64,000 bases of DNA from Streptomyces sp. WMMB303 (GTDB lineage Bacteria; Actinomycetota; Actinomycetes; Streptomycetales; Streptomycetaceae). The stretch spans positions 1,450,001 to 1,514,000 of the forward strand of contig NZ_JARKIN010000001.1 of NCBI RefSeq assembly GCF_029351045.1, written 5' to 3'. This document shows positions 63,793 to 64,000 of this stretch, one piece after another. The first letter of the stretch is position 1. The number at the start of each line of letters is the position of its first letter. The notes under the pieces were generated by a model, which saw nothing but the letters and a program-made list of their open reading frames with translations, had not been told where the DNA came from and searched no databases. The position numbers and the translations under genes are program-made.

Positions 63793-64000
63793 GTGCCAAC
63801 GAGCACACGCGTCTGTAAGTGGACCAAATGCGATCGGGCGCTCACGTTCCGACAGCTCCTGTTCTGCTCCCCTCAGTGTCGGGGCAAGGCATTCCGCGCC
63901 GAGGCATCCGAAGCCGCTGCGGCTGACCGTGCCGAGCGTCGCGCAGCCGAGTGCGCTGCTACCGGTTGTAGTAACCCGGTAAGCAGCCCCGGCCGTGCCG
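63793..64000 (+). CDS. zinc-finger protein, C-terminus beyond window
   Basis: GTG at 63793 with GGGGG 5 bases upstream opens 69 codons to the window end. Cysteines are spaced C8-x4-C13 and C25-x3-C29, a complete four-Cys zinc site in VCKWTKC and FCSPQC, followed by an Ala/Glu/Arg helix and a second set starting C54-x4-C59. The product thus has at least two fingers. It could bind DNA or be part of a phage-type nuclease or regulator; the family is not fixed. Confidence 0.7.
   Translation, partial: MPTSTRVCKWTKCDRALTFRQLLFCSPQCRGKAFRAEASEAAAADRAERRAAECAATGCSNPVSSPGRA

Larger units (their letters stand above)
61040..64000 (+). mobile_element. left end of an integrated phage or integrative element
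   Basis: From the break in the DUF2252 gene (about 61040-61060) to the window end, the sequence changes: a serine recombinase gene reading inwards, lower GC, more A/T-ending codons, a classic T-tailed terminator, a repeat-packed gene-free region and a zinc-finger gene. The attL core is not resolvable without the other end; the crossover probably lies in ttcgacgacccgaagcacc or nearby. The right end is outside the window. Confidence 0.75.

Overview
The window is a high-GC actinobacterial chromosome segment, almost certainly from a Streptomyces or close relative. The evidence is strong GC bias at third codon positions, many GTG starts, 4-base ATGA/GTGA stop-start overlaps, and a linked core set (gltBD, an Mrp antiporter, lgt, trpABMC, trpE, hisI, hisDCBH-priA-hisF, dnaE) in an arrangement known from Streptomyces. 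No rRNA or tRNA gene was seen. The name rests on gene content and protein signatures, not on a database search.

Layout. 1-3.1 kb: a degraded stretch with a partial hypothetical gene, a flavin-reductase-like gene, a lipoprotein gene and the broken remains of a WXG-type helical protein gene, a GNAT gene and perhaps a LysR gene. 3.1-4.9 kb: a lipoprotein plus secreted-protein pair. 4.97-11.1 kb: glutamate synthase gltB-gltD. 11.6-14.3 kb: a CYP154-like P450 gene behind a CYP157-like P450 gene broken by a stop codon and a frameshift. 14.5-15.2 kb: a VIT-family transporter. 15.3-22.3 kb: Mrp (Mnh) antiporter with MnhA-MnhB fused. 22.4-31.1 kb: lgt, a DsbA-like thioredoxin, trpA-trpB-trpM-trpC, three small membrane-protein genes and trpE. 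31.2-42.5 kb: hisI, two enzymes, a LysR regulator divergent from a type-B succinate dehydrogenase operon, a methyltransferase, a SIMPL-domain protein, and an XRE/DUF397 pair divergent from three tiny overlapping genes. 42.6-48.5 kb: the his operon. 48.8-60.5 kb: a pentapeptide-like membrane protein, Lon-N domain protein, YbaK, an ABC exporter, a NYN nuclease and dnaE.

60.7-64 kb: a DUF2252 gene cut short after 117 codons and followed at once by a large serine recombinase gene. This marks the left end of an integrated phage or integrative element that runs off the window. Behind the recombinase lie about 1.1 kb without a gene, packed with repeats: a cluster of CGTCAC motifs, a 20-bp inverted repeat, several hairpins, and a 61-bp-period array with 29-base repeats and 32-base spacers, the geometry and sequence style of a type I-E CRISPR array but with no cas genes and with an inverted repeat inside each spacer. 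This is the most interesting part of the window.

Functional links: GltBD supplies glutamate for amino-acid synthesis. Trp and His pathways are joined by PriA (HisA plus TrpF activity), which explains why no trpF is needed. Lgt makes the lipoproteins encoded nearby. The Mrp and Sdh systems handle ion and electron flow at the membrane.
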